The notes beneath the pieces were generated by a model. That model was not told the origin of the DNA. It saw only the letters and a list, made by a program, of their open reading frames with translations, and did not search any database. 64,000 nucleotides of DNA from Flavobacterium sp. I-STPP5a (GTDB lineage Bacteria; Bacteroidota; Bacteroidia; Flavobacteriales; Flavobacteriaceae), in NCBI RefSeq assembly GCF_009764685.1, contig NZ_VHLM01000055.1, positions 109,570-173,569 of the forward strand. The letters are read 5' to 3'. Shown in pieces: positions 52,674 through 61,029 of the stretch. Position numbers and translations under genes: made by a program. Every line of letters begins with the position of its first letter. The first letter of the stretch is position 1.

Positions 52674-54650
52674 CTAATACGCTAATAAAGCATTAAGAGC
52701 ATTTTCAAACCTGCCTTTGGGTAAATATTGATCCTCTAATGCTTTTGTAAACGGAATTGGTGTGTCTAGACTTGCAACACGCTGAACTGGTGCATCAAGA
52801 AATTGGAAACAATTTTCCATAATCATGGCTGATAAATCACTGGCAATTCCGCCAAACATGGAATCTTCCTGATAAATAATAGCTCTACCCGTTTTCTTTA
52901 CAGAAGCAAAAATAGCGTCGGTATCTAAAGGTTGTAAGGTTCTTAAATCTAGTAAATCTGCTGAAATTTCAGGATTTTTATCCAATGTATCAATTGCCCA
53001 ATGAACTGCCGCTCCAAAAGCAATAATAGTTACCGAATCACCTTCTTTCAATAGAGCCGCTTTTCCTAATGGTAAGGTGTAATAAGCTGTTGGAACGTCT
53101 TGGTAAACGCTTCTGTACAATTGCTTGTGCTCAAAGAACAATACAGGATTTGGATCATTTATAGCCTCATTCAACAAGCCTTTTGCATCATAAGGAAAGG
53201 CTGGATAAACTACTTTTAAACCTGGAGTTTTGGTGAACCAAGCTTCATTGGTTTGTGAATGAAATGGTCCTGCTTGAGTTCCACCGCCGCAAGGCATTCT
53301 TACCACCACATCGGCTTTTTCTAGCCATCTATAGTGCGATTTGGCCAATAAATTTACTATTGGATTGAATCCTGTAGAAACAAAATCAGCAAACTGCATT
53401 TCCACAATCGCTTTGTAACCATTAATAGATAATCCCATTCCCGCTGAAACTACAGCACTTTCGCAAATGGGTGTATTAATCACGCGCTCTTTGCCAAATT
53501 GCGCTACAAATCCATCAGTAATTTTAAATGCACCACCATATTCAGCAATATCTTGCCCCATGATTACCGAATTTTCAAAGCGCTCCATAGATTGTTTCAA
53601 AGCACTGGAAATTGCATCTATAAAGCGGATGTTTTCTTTTTCCGTTGAAGGTTTAACTTCCTCATATATAAATGGTTTGTACACATCATTTAGCTCTTCA
53701 GTTAATGAAGCTTCTATTTCAGGTTCTGCATTGGCTAGAGCCAAACTTTCGTCTATATCTTTCTTAATTTCTAATCGTAGCGCTTCATCAAATTCACTTG
53801 TAAGAATCTTGTTCTCTGTCAAAAAGTTTCTGAAGTTTTCTACAGGATCTTTTTCAGCCCACATATCCATTAATTCCTGCGGAACGTATTTTGTTCCACT
53901 CGCCTCCTCGTGCCCGCGCATTCGGAAGGTTTTAAATTCCAATAGAACAGGTCTTGGATTATCTTTCATTGAAGCCTTTAATTCAGATAATAAATTAAAT
54001 ACTTCCAATATATTATTTCCGTCAACAATATGATTTTCCATTCCGTAACCAATGCCTTTATCTGCTAAATTTTCACATCTATATTGCTCATTTGTTGGTG
54101 TAGAAAGTCCGTATCCATTATTTTCAATTATAAATAAAACAGGTAATTCCCATACCGAAGCAATATTCAAAGCTTCGTGAAAGTCTCCTTCACTTGTTGC
54201 TCCTTCACCGGTAAAAACAGCGGTAACTTTACCGTTTTTCTTGAGTTTATTAGCCAAAGCAATTCCATCAGCCACACCCAATTGTGGTCCGAGATGCGAA
54301 ATCATACCAATAATTTTGTACTGTTGAGTTCCAAAATGAAAACTACGATCGCGACCTTTTGTAAAACCATTGGCTTTGCCTTGCCATTGCGAAAAAAGGC
54401 GGTATAACGGAATATCTCTTCCTGTAAATACTCCCAAATTTCTATGCATAGGCAAAATGTATTCATCTGAATCTAAAACTGCGGTAACCCCAACAGAAAT
54501 TGCCTCTTGACCAATTCCTGAGAACCATTTTGAAACTTTACCTTGACGAATAAGGATTAACATTTTTTCCTCTATCAGTCGGGGTTTTAGTATTCGTTTA
54601 TATAAATCTAATAATTGATTGTCAGTAAGATTTTTTCTCTCGAAGATCAT
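52674..54650 (-). CDS. Fused alpha/beta E1 component of a 2-oxoacid dehydrogenase
   Basis: A 658-residue protein joining E1-alpha and E1-beta. The alpha half (about 1-320) has the TPP motif TGEGATSEGDFHEALNIAS..ENNGYGLSTP. The beta half (about 340-658) starts FIDAISSALKQSMER and includes GQDIAEYGGAFKITDGF, the cofactor-side glutamate region (NTPICESAVVSAGMGLSI) and LRTLQPLDTDAI near the C-terminus. Such fusions in Bacteroidota are usually assigned to branched-chain 2-oxoacid dehydrogenase, making acyl-CoA starters for iso fatty acids, but pyruvate cannot be excluded by reading. A -7 box lies upstream. No E2 or E3 gene is adjacent. Confidence 0.9.
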   Translation of the reverse strand: MIFERKNLTDNQLLDLYKRILKPRLIEEKMLILIRQGKVSKWFSGIGQEAISVGVTAVLDSDEYILPMHRNLGVFTGRDIPLYRLFSQWQGKANGFTKGRDRSFHFGTQQYKIIGMISHLGPQLGVADGIALANKLKKNGKVTAVFTGEGATSEGDFHEALNIASVWELPVLFIIENNGYGLSTPTNEQYRCENLADKGIGYGMENHIVDGNNILEVFNLLSELKASMKDNPRPVLLEFKTFRMRGHEEASGTKYVPQELMDMWAEKDPVENFRNFLTENKILTSEFDEALRLEIKKDIDESLALANAEPEIEASLTEELNDVYKPFIYEEVKPSTEKENIRFIDAISSALKQSMERFENSVIMGQDIAEYGGAFKITDGFVAQFGKERVINTPICESAVVSAGMGLSINGYKAIVEMQFADFVSTGFNPIVNLLAKSHYRWLEKADVVVRMPCGGGTQAGPFHSQTNEAWFTKTPGLKVVYPAFPYDAKGLLNEAINDPNPVLFFEHKQLYRSVYQDVPTAYYTLPLGKAALLKEGDSVTIIAFGAAVHWAIDTLDKNPEISADLLDLRTLQPLDTDAIFASVKKTGRAIIYQEDSMFGGIASDLSAMIMENCFQFLDAPVQRVASLDTPIPFTKALEDQYLPKGRFENALNALLAY

Positions 54651-54673
54651 GGTTGCGGTTTTAATGTATGGTT

Positions 54674-54681
54674 CAAAGATA
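54674..54681 (-). promoter_or_regulatory. Candidate -7 box of the E1 gene
   Basis: TATCTTTG on the minus strand fits TAnnTTTG and ends 24 bp before the start codon at 54650. I do not see a clean -33 box. Confidence 0.45.
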
Positions 54682-54765
54682 AAAAAATATAACAGTTTTG
54701 TGTTATTTTGTTATATTTTTTCATGTTGTTTGTAAAATTTAAAATTCAGATATAAAATTATTCTT

Positions 54766-54773
54766 TACATTTG
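54766..54773 (+). promoter_or_regulatory. Candidate -7 box of the oxygenase gene
   Basis: TACATTTG fits TAnnTTTG and lies 44 bp before the ATG at 54818. The -33 box at normal spacing is unclear. Confidence 0.4.
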
Positions 54774-54817
54774 TAACTGCAAGATTTATTCCTTGCAATT
54801 TATAAAATTATTTAAGT

Positions 54818-55768
54818 ATGCAAAACATTCCTAGTGTTGACTTGCGTGATTTCCTGTCGGATGACCCGGCACGTAAACAAAAATTTGTAAATGAAATCGG
54901 AAGTGCATTTGAAGACATTGGCTTCGTAGCACTCAAAGGGCATTTTTTAAACGACCAGTTGGTTGATGAATTGTATGGTGAAATTAGAAATTTTTTCGAC
55001 CTACCATTAGAAACCAAACGCAGTTATGAAATTCCTGGAATTGGCGGACAAAGAGGTTATGTTTCTTTTGGAACAGAACATGCCAAAGGCAGAAAAGAAG
55101 GAGATTTGAAAGAATTTTGGCATTTTGGACAGTATGTGTCTCAAGATTCTAAATACGCTGCAGAATATCCTGAAAATGTTGAAGTAAACGAACTACCTCG
55201 TTTTAATGTAGTCGGAAAAGAAGCCTACCAAATGTTAGAAAAAACAGGTGTGTATGTTTTAAGAGCTTTGGCTTTAAGATTAGGATTAGATGAATTTTAT
55301 TTTGACAATTATGCAAAAGATGGAAATTCTATCCTAAGACCTATTCATTACCCACCAATTACATCAGAGCCTGAAAACGCTATTAGAGCTGCTGCTCATG
55401 GTGACATCAACTTGATTACGTTGTTAATGGGTGCTCAAGGAAAAGGCTTACAGGTTCAAAACCACAACGGAGAATGGATTGACGCTATTGCGGAGCCAGA
55501 CGAGTTGGTAATTAATGTGGGTGACATGTTATCACGTCATACTAATAACAAATTAAAGTCGACTATTCATCAAGTAGTGAATCCGCCACGTGAATTATGG
55601 GGAACTTCTCGTTACTCTATTCCGTTTTTTATGCACCCAGTGAGCGATATGCCATTGAATTGCTTAGAAAACTGTATTAATGCTGAAAATCCAAAACAAT
55701 TTGAAGACATCACTGCAGGTGATTACCTTTATGAGCGTTTGGTTGATTTAGGATTGATCAAAAAATAA
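54818..55768 (+). CDS. Isopenicillin N synthase-family 2-oxoglutarate/Fe(II) oxygenase-like protein
   Basis: A 316-residue protein with the DIOX_N domain (about 6-120, PSVDLRDFLSDDPARKQKFV) and the 2OG-Fe(II) domain (about 165-290). Iron ligands appear as HGDINLITLLM (His and Asp) and STIHQVVNP (distal His), followed by RYSIPFFMHP, with the Arg and Ser that bind 2-oxoglutarate. The family includes ethylene-forming enzyme, isopenicillin N synthase and several hydroxylases; I cannot tell the substrate. It is monocistronic with a terminator at its end. Confidence 0.9.
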   Translation: MQNIPSVDLRDFLSDDPARKQKFVNEIGSAFEDIGFVALKGHFLNDQLVDELYGEIRNFFDLPLETKRSYEIPGIGGQRGYVSFGTEHAKGRKEGDLKEFWHFGQYVSQDSKYAAEYPENVEVNELPRFNVVGKEAYQMLEKTGVYVLRALALRLGLDEFYFDNYAKDGNSILRPIHYPPITSEPENAIRAAAHGDINLITLLMGAQGKGLQVQNHNGEWIDAIAEPDELVINVGDMLSRHTNNKLKSTIHQVVNPPRELWGTSRYSIPFFMHPVSDMPLNCLENCINAENPKQFEDITAGDYLYERLVDLGLIKK

Positions 55769-55789
55769 ATTTTAATTCAATAGTTCAAG

Positions 55790-55820
55790 AAAGACATCGA
55801 GTTCGCTTGATGTCTTTTTG
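55790..55820 (+). terminator. Terminator after the oxygenase gene
   Basis: AAAGACATC (55790-55798) pairs with GATGTCTTT (55809-55817), 10-nt loop, followed by TTGTTTTTT. Confidence 0.8.
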
Positions 55821-55835
55821 TTTTTTCATAGAATT

Positions 55836-55980
55836 GGATCGCAGATAACGCTGATATTTGAATTTATGTGTAGTGGTGCTAACCTTTGGTAAAAAACCAG
55901 AATTTATTAGAAAAGTATATCAAAATAATAGAAAATAGCATCCGCGTAAATCCGTAAAACCCGTATTATCCGCGTTCAAA
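55836..55980. repeat. Diffuse intergenic filler with CCGCG/CCGT motifs
   Basis: The stretches GGATCGCAGATAACGCTGAT (55836-55855) and CATCCGCGTAAATCCGTAAA (55939-55958), followed by CCCGTATTATCCGCG, resemble degenerate copies of a short unit. A related stretch with CCGCGGATT and ATTCGTG units lies at 4739-4792. No gene is seen between the oxygenase and SUI1 genes. Confidence 0.35.
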
Positions 55981-55991
55981 ATTATAAAGTT

Positions 55992-56321
55992 ATGGACTTA
56001 CAAGACCAATTAAAAAACCTTTTCCCTGATCACGAACCCTTGCCAGAAGAGGTTGAAGCACAGGAACCCTACGAATTATACGTTCAAAAAGAGCCAATGA
56101 TTTGTAAATTTGAAAAACGTAAAGGAAAAGCAACCACCATCATTGAAGGTTATGAAGGTACGGATGAAGATTTTAAAATTCTAGCCAAAGAAATTAAAAC
56201 CAAACTGAGCGTGGGCGGTACTTTCAAAGACGATTCTATAATCATTCAAGGGGATTACCGAGATAAAATAATGGAAATATTAAAACTAAAAGGATTCAAA
56301 GTAAAACGTGTTGGAGGATGA
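55992..56321 (+). CDS. SUI1/eIF1-like translation factor (YciH family)
   Basis: A 109-residue protein. The C-terminal 75 residues are a SUI1 domain: KRKGKATTIIEGYEG, then DFKILAKEIKTKLSVGGTFK and IIQGDYRDKIMEILKLKGF, the conserved basic loop and glycine-rich turn. The N-terminal 35 residues are acidic. Bacterial members may influence start-codon choice or stress translation; the role is not well established. It starts 10 bp after the filler region and ends 90 bp before the phosphorylase gene. Confidence 0.92.
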   Translation: MDLQDQLKNLFPDHEPLPEEVEAQEPYELYVQKEPMICKFEKRKGKATTIIEGYEGTDEDFKILAKEIKTKLSVGGTFKDDSIIIQGDYRDKIMEILKLKGFKVKRVGG

Positions 56322-56410
56322 TAGTGAGCTGTTTGCAGTCTCAGTATACAGTCTCAGTTTTAATATTCAGTTGAGCAACTTAAAACCTTAAACTTTAAAC
56401 AAAAAAATAA

Positions 56411-57283
56411 ATGATACAATCATCAGAATTAATATTAAATCCAGACGGTAGCGTTTACCATTTGAATTTAAAACCAGAAAATATTGCGCACGATATCATC
56501 TTTGTAGGAGATCAAAATCGTGTGGAGAAAATCACCCAATTTTTCGATAGTATTGAATTTTCGACTCAAAAAAGAGAGTTCAAAACCCAAACCGGAATTT
56601 TTAAAGGCAAGCGCATTACCGTTATGTCTACTGGAATTGGTCCAGATAATATTGACATCGTAATCAACGAGCTTGATGCTTTGGTTAACATCGATTTAGA
56701 AACGCGTCAGCCAAAAGAAAATTTAACTTCCTTGAACATCATTCGCATCGGAACCTCAGGTTCTTTGCAAGCTGATATTCCCGTGGATAGTTTTGTACTA
56801 TCTAAATTTGGATTGGGATTAGACAATATGCTTCGCTCCTATTTAATTGACGAAGTTTCGAATCTAGAAATAGAAGACGCTTTCGTTCAACATACTAATT
56901 GGGATCTCAGAAAAGGAAAACCGTACGTAATTGCTTGTTCTGAAAAATTAGAAAAAGTAATTGAAAGTGACCAAATGCACAAAGGAATTACAGCAACTGC
57001 CGGAGGTTTCTACGGACCACAAGGGCGAGTTCTCCGCTTAAGCATTCAGGATGAAGCATTGAATTCAAAAATGGATAATTTTAAATTTGGTGACAACCAA
57101 ATTACAAATTTAGAAATGGAAACCGCTGCAATTTATGGGCTTTCGGCACTTTTAGGACACCAAGCCTTGTCATTAAACGCCATCATTGCCAATCGTGCAT
57201 CTGGAACTTTTAGCGAAGATCCTTATAAAGCGGTAGATGCCTTAATTGCGTATACGCTGGATAAACTGGCCGCAGGAATCTAA
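56411..57283 (+). CDS. Nucleoside phosphorylase (uridine phosphorylase-like)
   Basis: A 290-residue protein of the PNP/UDP family, cleaving nucleosides with phosphate. Signature segments are IIFVGDQNRVEKI (phosphate-binding loop region), VMSTGIGPDNIDIVINEL, IRIGTSGSLQADI and NLEMETAAIYGLSALLGH (ribose-binding Glu/Met). The length is near that of uridine phosphorylase. The substrate base is not determined. It follows a SUI1 gene and precedes a 15-bp inverted repeat. Confidence 0.9.
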   Translation: MIQSSELILNPDGSVYHLNLKPENIAHDIIFVGDQNRVEKITQFFDSIEFSTQKREFKTQTGIFKGKRITVMSTGIGPDNIDIVINELDALVNIDLETRQPKENLTSLNIIRIGTSGSLQADIPVDSFVLSKFGLGLDNMLRSYLIDEVSNLEIEDAFVQHTNWDLRKGKPYVIACSEKLEKVIESDQMHKGITATAGGFYGPQGRVLRLSIQDEALNSKMDNFKFGDNQITNLEMETAAIYGLSALLGHQALSLNAIIANRASGTFSEDPYKAVDALIAYTLDKLAAGI

Positions 57284-57309
57284 ATCCACAATTCTCGATA
57301 TACACATTT

Positions 57310-57347
57310 GTAGTTTTAAAAAACAATTTATTCTTTTTTAAAACTAC
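57310..57347. promoter_or_regulatory. Perfect 14-bp inverted repeat overlapping a promoter
   Basis: GTAGTTTTAAAAAA (57310-57323) and TTTTTTAAAACTAC (57334-57347) with a 10-nt loop, extended by one T-A pair. A -7 box TACATTTG (57345-57352) overlaps its right arm, before the epimerase gene start at 57372. It may be an operator, or a terminator of the phosphorylase gene. Confidence 0.55.
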
Positions 57348-57371
57348 ATTTGTTTTTTGAACAAACAACGA

Positions 57372-58496
57372 ATGAAAATAATACTTACCGGTGCCACGGG
57401 CGTTTTAGGGTCGCACGTCATGTATGAAATTCTAGAACTTTTTAGTACTTCTAATCCTGATGGAAAACTCTTTTTGATAGCTCGAAACAAAGGAAAAAAA
57501 TCAGCTCATGAACGTATCAAAGAATTACTGACAAGCAGCTACACACCTTCTGTATTGCTTCAGCAAGGTTATGAAAAACTTCAAAAATTTATCGAAATCA
57601 TTGATACGGATTTAGCTGATATTCAAAATACGGTGACCGAAAAAATCAAGGGAGCGTACTTTATTCACTCGGCTGGTTTGGTCAATTTGTCTACAGATGA
57701 ATCCCAGCGTGAAAGAATTTTTAACGAAAATACTACGATAACCAAGTCTATTTTTGAACTTTTTCATCCGTTTATTACCAAATTTATTTACATCGGAACA
57801 GCATTTTCTTCAGGTAACCGAACAGGAATGATTGATAACGATTTTCATTCCTTAAATTTTGAGCCAGAGCACCGCAATGCTTACGAAAACGCCAAATTTG
57901 CTTCTGAAAATTTCATTGCAACAGCTTGTAAAAAAATAGATTTGCCTTTTCAAATATTACGTCCTAGCGTAATTGGTGGTAATATGCTAACTCCTGAAAA
58001 CCCCTATTTTATCTCAAAATACATGGTGTTTTATTTGTTGGCCAAATTTTTCCATTTTACCTCGCAGCGCAAAGGCGATCAAGAAAACGTGAGGTTTATT
58101 GTAAATCCTGATACGGTTTTAAATATTATTCCTGTAGATTATGTTGCAAAAGTTATTGTTTCAGTTTTTCAACGAGAAGATATTGAACAGTTAAACATCG
58201 TTCACAACAAAAGTTTTAATATGACTAAAGGTTTGAAATTGATAATGAAAGAGGTTGGTTACTCTAATTTTACTTTAATAGAAAACATCAAAGACTTCAC
58301 CTATCAAAATAACATTGAAAAACTATATTACGAGAGTATTGGCAAGCATTTGAGTCCGTATTTTACAACAGCGGCAAACGAGTACGACACCGAAATTCTG
58401 AACCAAATTTTAGAAATTCCGAGTTTAGATGACAATGCTTTTACCAACATGATTCGCCATGCAAAAAATCAGCATTTTAAAGATATAAATGTGTAA
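57372..58496 (+). CDS. NAD-dependent epimerase/dehydratase-like protein (extended SDR)
   Basis: A 374-residue protein with the Rossmann motif MKIILTGATGVLGSHVMYEI (residues 1-20). The start is set at ATG 57372; a TTG five codons earlier is weaker. It carries the SDR sequence VNLSTDESQRERIFNENTT, a Y-x-x-x-K-like YENAKFASENF (residues about 180-190) and PFQILRPSVIGG, consistent with a NAD-binding epimerase, reductase or male-sterility-type domain. The substrate is not known. A dispersed repeat follows the stop. Confidence 0.88.
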   Translation: MKIILTGATGVLGSHVMYEILELFSTSNPDGKLFLIARNKGKKSAHERIKELLTSSYTPSVLLQQGYEKLQKFIEIIDTDLADIQNTVTEKIKGAYFIHSAGLVNLSTDESQRERIFNENTTITKSIFELFHPFITKFIYIGTAFSSGNRTGMIDNDFHSLNFEPEHRNAYENAKFASENFIATACKKIDLPFQILRPSVIGGNMLTPENPYFISKYMVFYLLAKFFHFTSQRKGDQENVRFIVNPDTVLNIIPVDYVAKVIVSVFQREDIEQLNIVHNKSFNMTKGLKLIMKEVGYSNFTLIENIKDFTYQNNIEKLYYESIGKHLSPYFTTAANEYDTEILNQILEIPSLDDNAFTNMIRHAKNQHFKDINV

Positions 58497-58498
58497 TT

Positions 58499-58580
58499 TT
58501 AGGAGCTATTTCCTGCTATCCGCTATATCTCTTGTGTTCGCTAGCGCTACCACAAGAGGATGCCGCTTCTATCAGGGCTA
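58499..58580. repeat. Dispersed palindromic intergenic repeat, copy 3
   Basis: Left end TTAGGAGCTATTTCCTGCTAT.CGCT; right end GGATGCCGCTTCTATCAGGGCTA. The inner stem is CTCTTGTG / CACAAGAG with a GC-rich loop. It starts three bases after the epimerase stop. Ends match copies 1 and 2, with a different inner stem. Confidence 0.8.
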
Positions 58581-58616
58581 AAACGCTTTTTGCTCAAGAC
58601 TTCAAATTAATTTACC

Positions 58617-59144
58617 ATGGACTTAATTCTAGAAACTGACCGATTACTTTTACGAGAAATGAAACTTTCAGATGCCGAAGCGTTGTTTGAAATGGACCGA
58701 AATCCTAATGTGCATCAATACCTTTGGAACAAACCCGTAAAAGATATTAGCGAAGTACATACAACTATTGAATCTGTCCAATTGCAATATAAAAATAATA
58801 ATATTGGTCGTTTTGTGATTATTTTAAAAGAGACTCAAGAACTTATTGGTTGGGCAGGATTAAAATTCAACACCGAAATAGTCAATAACAAAATCAATTT
58901 TTACGACATTGGGTATCGCTTAGATGAAAAATTTTGGGGCAAAGGCTACGCGAGTGAAGCTAGTTTTGCGTGGTTGGACTATGGTTTTAAAACTATGAAA
59001 ATTCCGGTTATGGAAGCGGCAGCGCATTCGGATAACATAGCTTCTAACCGAATTTTGCAAAAAATTGGACTACAAATGACCGAAACTTATTTAGAAGACG
59101 GTGTTTCTTGGAATTGGTACGAATTAAAAAATCCCAATCTATAA
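58617..59144 (+). CDS. GNAT-family N-acetyltransferase
   Basis: A 175-residue acetyltransferase of the RimJ/RimL type. It begins LILETDRLLLREMKLSDAEAL and contains the acetyl-CoA-binding motif YRLDEKFWGKGYASEA (the R/Q-x-x-G-x-G/A pattern near residue 107), followed by AHSDNIASNRILQKIG. It would acetylate an amine on a protein or small molecule. Its stop overlaps the next start by one base (TAATG). Confidence 0.92.
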   Translation: MDLILETDRLLLREMKLSDAEALFEMDRNPNVHQYLWNKPVKDISEVHTTIESVQLQYKNNNIGRFVIILKETQELIGWAGLKFNTEIVNNKINFYDIGYRLDEKFWGKGYASEASFAWLDYGFKTMKIPVMEAAAHSDNIASNRILQKIGLQMTETYLEDGVSWNWYELKNPNL

Positions 59145-59995
59145 TGAAAACTATAAAAATAGCAGGAGTTCCAGAACACTTTAATTTGCCTTGGCATTTA
59201 GCCATTGAAAACGGCGATTTTGAAAACGAAAATATAGACTTACAATGGACTGATGTTCCTGAGGGAACTGGTAAAATGTGTCAAATGCTTCGGGCTGGCG
59301 AAACTGATATTGCTGTTATCCTTACCGAAGGAATTGTAAAAGACATCACAGCTGGAAATTCGAGTAAAATAGTGCAAGTATATGTTGAAAGTTCTTTAAT
59401 TTGGGGTATTCATGTTGCTGCTAATTCAAGTTTTAAAACCTTAGCAGATTTAGAAAACGCTAAAATTGCAATTTCTCGATTAGGCTCTGGTTCGCAATTG
59501 ATGGCTTACGTAAACGCTAGTAATCAAAATTGGGATACAACTAATTTACAATTTGAAATCGTAAATACCATCGACGGAGCTGTTGAAACCTTAACAAACG
59601 GAACCGCAGATTATTTTATGTGGGAACGTTTTATGACAAAACCACTCGTAGACAAAGGTGTTTTCAGACGAATTGCTGATTGCCCTACTCCTTGGCCGTG
59701 CTTTGTAATTGCAGTTCGCGATGAAGTATTGCTAGGACAACCAGAAATAGTTGCGAAAGTATTAGAAATCATCAATCAAACCACGCAAGAATTCAAAGAA
59801 ATACCAAGCATTGATAAAACATTGGCACAAGCCTACCATCAAAAAATAGAAGATATTCAAGAGTGGTTACGATTAACGCGTTGGTCTCAAAAAGGATTAG
59901 AACCTCAAATGTTAAACAAAGTTCAAAATCAACTTTTTGAACTCGGAATTATTGATAAAAAAGGTACTTTTGAGGACATTGTAAAAACAGTATAG
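59144..59995 (+). CDS. Periplasmic-binding-protein-like protein without signal peptide
   Basis: A 283-residue type 2 periplasmic-binding-fold protein of the NMT1/THI5-like type. The start is set at ATG 59144, overlapping the previous stop. The sequence MKTIKIAGVPEHFNLPWHLA has no signal peptide. Ligand-binding blocks LPWHLAIENGDFEN, GTGKMCQMLRAGETDIAVIL, ISRLGSGSQLMAYV and ADYFMWERFM are present. No ABC permease or ATPase gene is adjacent. A cytoplasmic enzyme or sensor role, as for THI5-like proteins, is possible. Translation is coupled to the acetyltransferase. Confidence 0.8.
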   Translation: MKTIKIAGVPEHFNLPWHLAIENGDFENENIDLQWTDVPEGTGKMCQMLRAGETDIAVILTEGIVKDITAGNSSKIVQVYVESSLIWGIHVAANSSFKTLADLENAKIAISRLGSGSQLMAYVNASNQNWDTTNLQFEIVNTIDGAVETLTNGTADYFMWERFMTKPLVDKGVFRRIADCPTPWPCFVIAVRDEVLLGQPEIVAKVLEIINQTTQEFKEIPSIDKTLAQAYHQKIEDIQEWLRLTRWSQKGLEPQMLNKVQNQLFELGIIDKKGTFEDIVKTV

Positions 59996-60016
59996 GAAAC
60001 TGTTTTTATTGTAACT

Positions 60017-60949
60017 ATGATACAAAAAAAAGAAATTAATTTTCAGGGAATTAAACATCGTTTTCAGGTCAAAAAACCTTGGGACGATGTTATTATTTTT
60101 GTACTGAATGTATTAATTGCTGTTCCTCTTTTTATCATTTTACATCAAAACTTAATTAACCCAAATTGGTTTTTAAACATTGATCGCGTAGTGATTTTTA
60201 TCGTTATGGTCGTGATAATTCAGCTGATTTTAAGGCTATTACGTACCATTATCATACTTTGTATTTTTGTTTATCTACTTGCTTTAATTTACGGTTCTAC
60301 TATTGGTAATTATGGTTTTAATAGCGTTTATGAAGATTACAATTCCATGCTGTACACCATGTCTGATAATCCGTATCCTCAAGATATAATCATTGCTAAG
60401 TTGTTACCTTTTCCAAACAAATCAAAAATTGTCAACGCAATAGAATATCAAAATCCAAAAATTAGAAATTTTGCCTTAATGGCCACGAATAAGCATTTTA
60501 AAGGATTAAAAGGTTATTCGGATTATAGAACAATCATTCAATGCTTTGCCGTTTTTAAAGAAATCAACAGCCGTTGGAATTACGTAAGTGATCCCAAAGC
60601 ACGAGATTATATTGCTTCAGCCTCAGAGTCTTTGCTATATTTGTCTGGGGATTGCGATGATCACTCTATTTTAATGGCGGCCAGTATCAAATCTATAGGT
60701 GGTACTCCAAGATTGATTCATACTACTGGGCATATTTATCCTGAGATTTTAATTGGAACTGAAGCTGACTTAGAGCAAGTGAATTTTTTAATCAAGAATA
60801 TCCTTTTCCCTAAGGAAAGTATCAGTCAAAAATTACATTATCACGTTGACGAACGCGGGCAAATTTGGATGAACTTAGACTACACCGCACAATATCCGGG
60901 TGGACCCTTTTTGTCAGAAGAAATTTTGGGTGCCTTGACATTAGATTAA
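60017..60949 (+). CDS. Membrane-anchored transglutaminase-like protein
   Basis: A 310-residue protein with three hydrophobic segments near the N-terminus (about 28-44, 56-74, 75-93). The soluble part has a transglutaminase-like core: GDCDDHSILMAASIKSIG (Cys active site), TTGHIYPEIL (His) and NLDYTAQYPGG (Asp), a plausible catalytic triad order. Such proteins can act as proteases or peptide-processing enzymes. The start is the ATG at 60017; it lies 21 bp after the previous gene, so the two may be co-transcribed. Confidence 0.8.
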   Translation: MIQKKEINFQGIKHRFQVKKPWDDVIIFVLNVLIAVPLFIILHQNLINPNWFLNIDRVVIFIVMVVIIQLILRLLRTIIILCIFVYLLALIYGSTIGNYGFNSVYEDYNSMLYTMSDNPYPQDIIIAKLLPFPNKSKIVNAIEYQNPKIRNFALMATNKHFKGLKGYSDYRTIIQCFAVFKEINSRWNYVSDPKARDYIASASESLLYLSGDCDDHSILMAASIKSIGGTPRLIHTTGHIYPEILIGTEADLEQVNFLIKNILFPKESISQKLHYHVDERGQIWMNLDYTAQYPGGPFLSEEILGALTLD

Positions 60950-61029
60950 ACGAACATCTTTTTGGTAATTCTTTAAAATTAGTCAAATCAAAAGTGTAAT
61001 TTCTTTCAGTAAAAAAAGCAACAACAATA

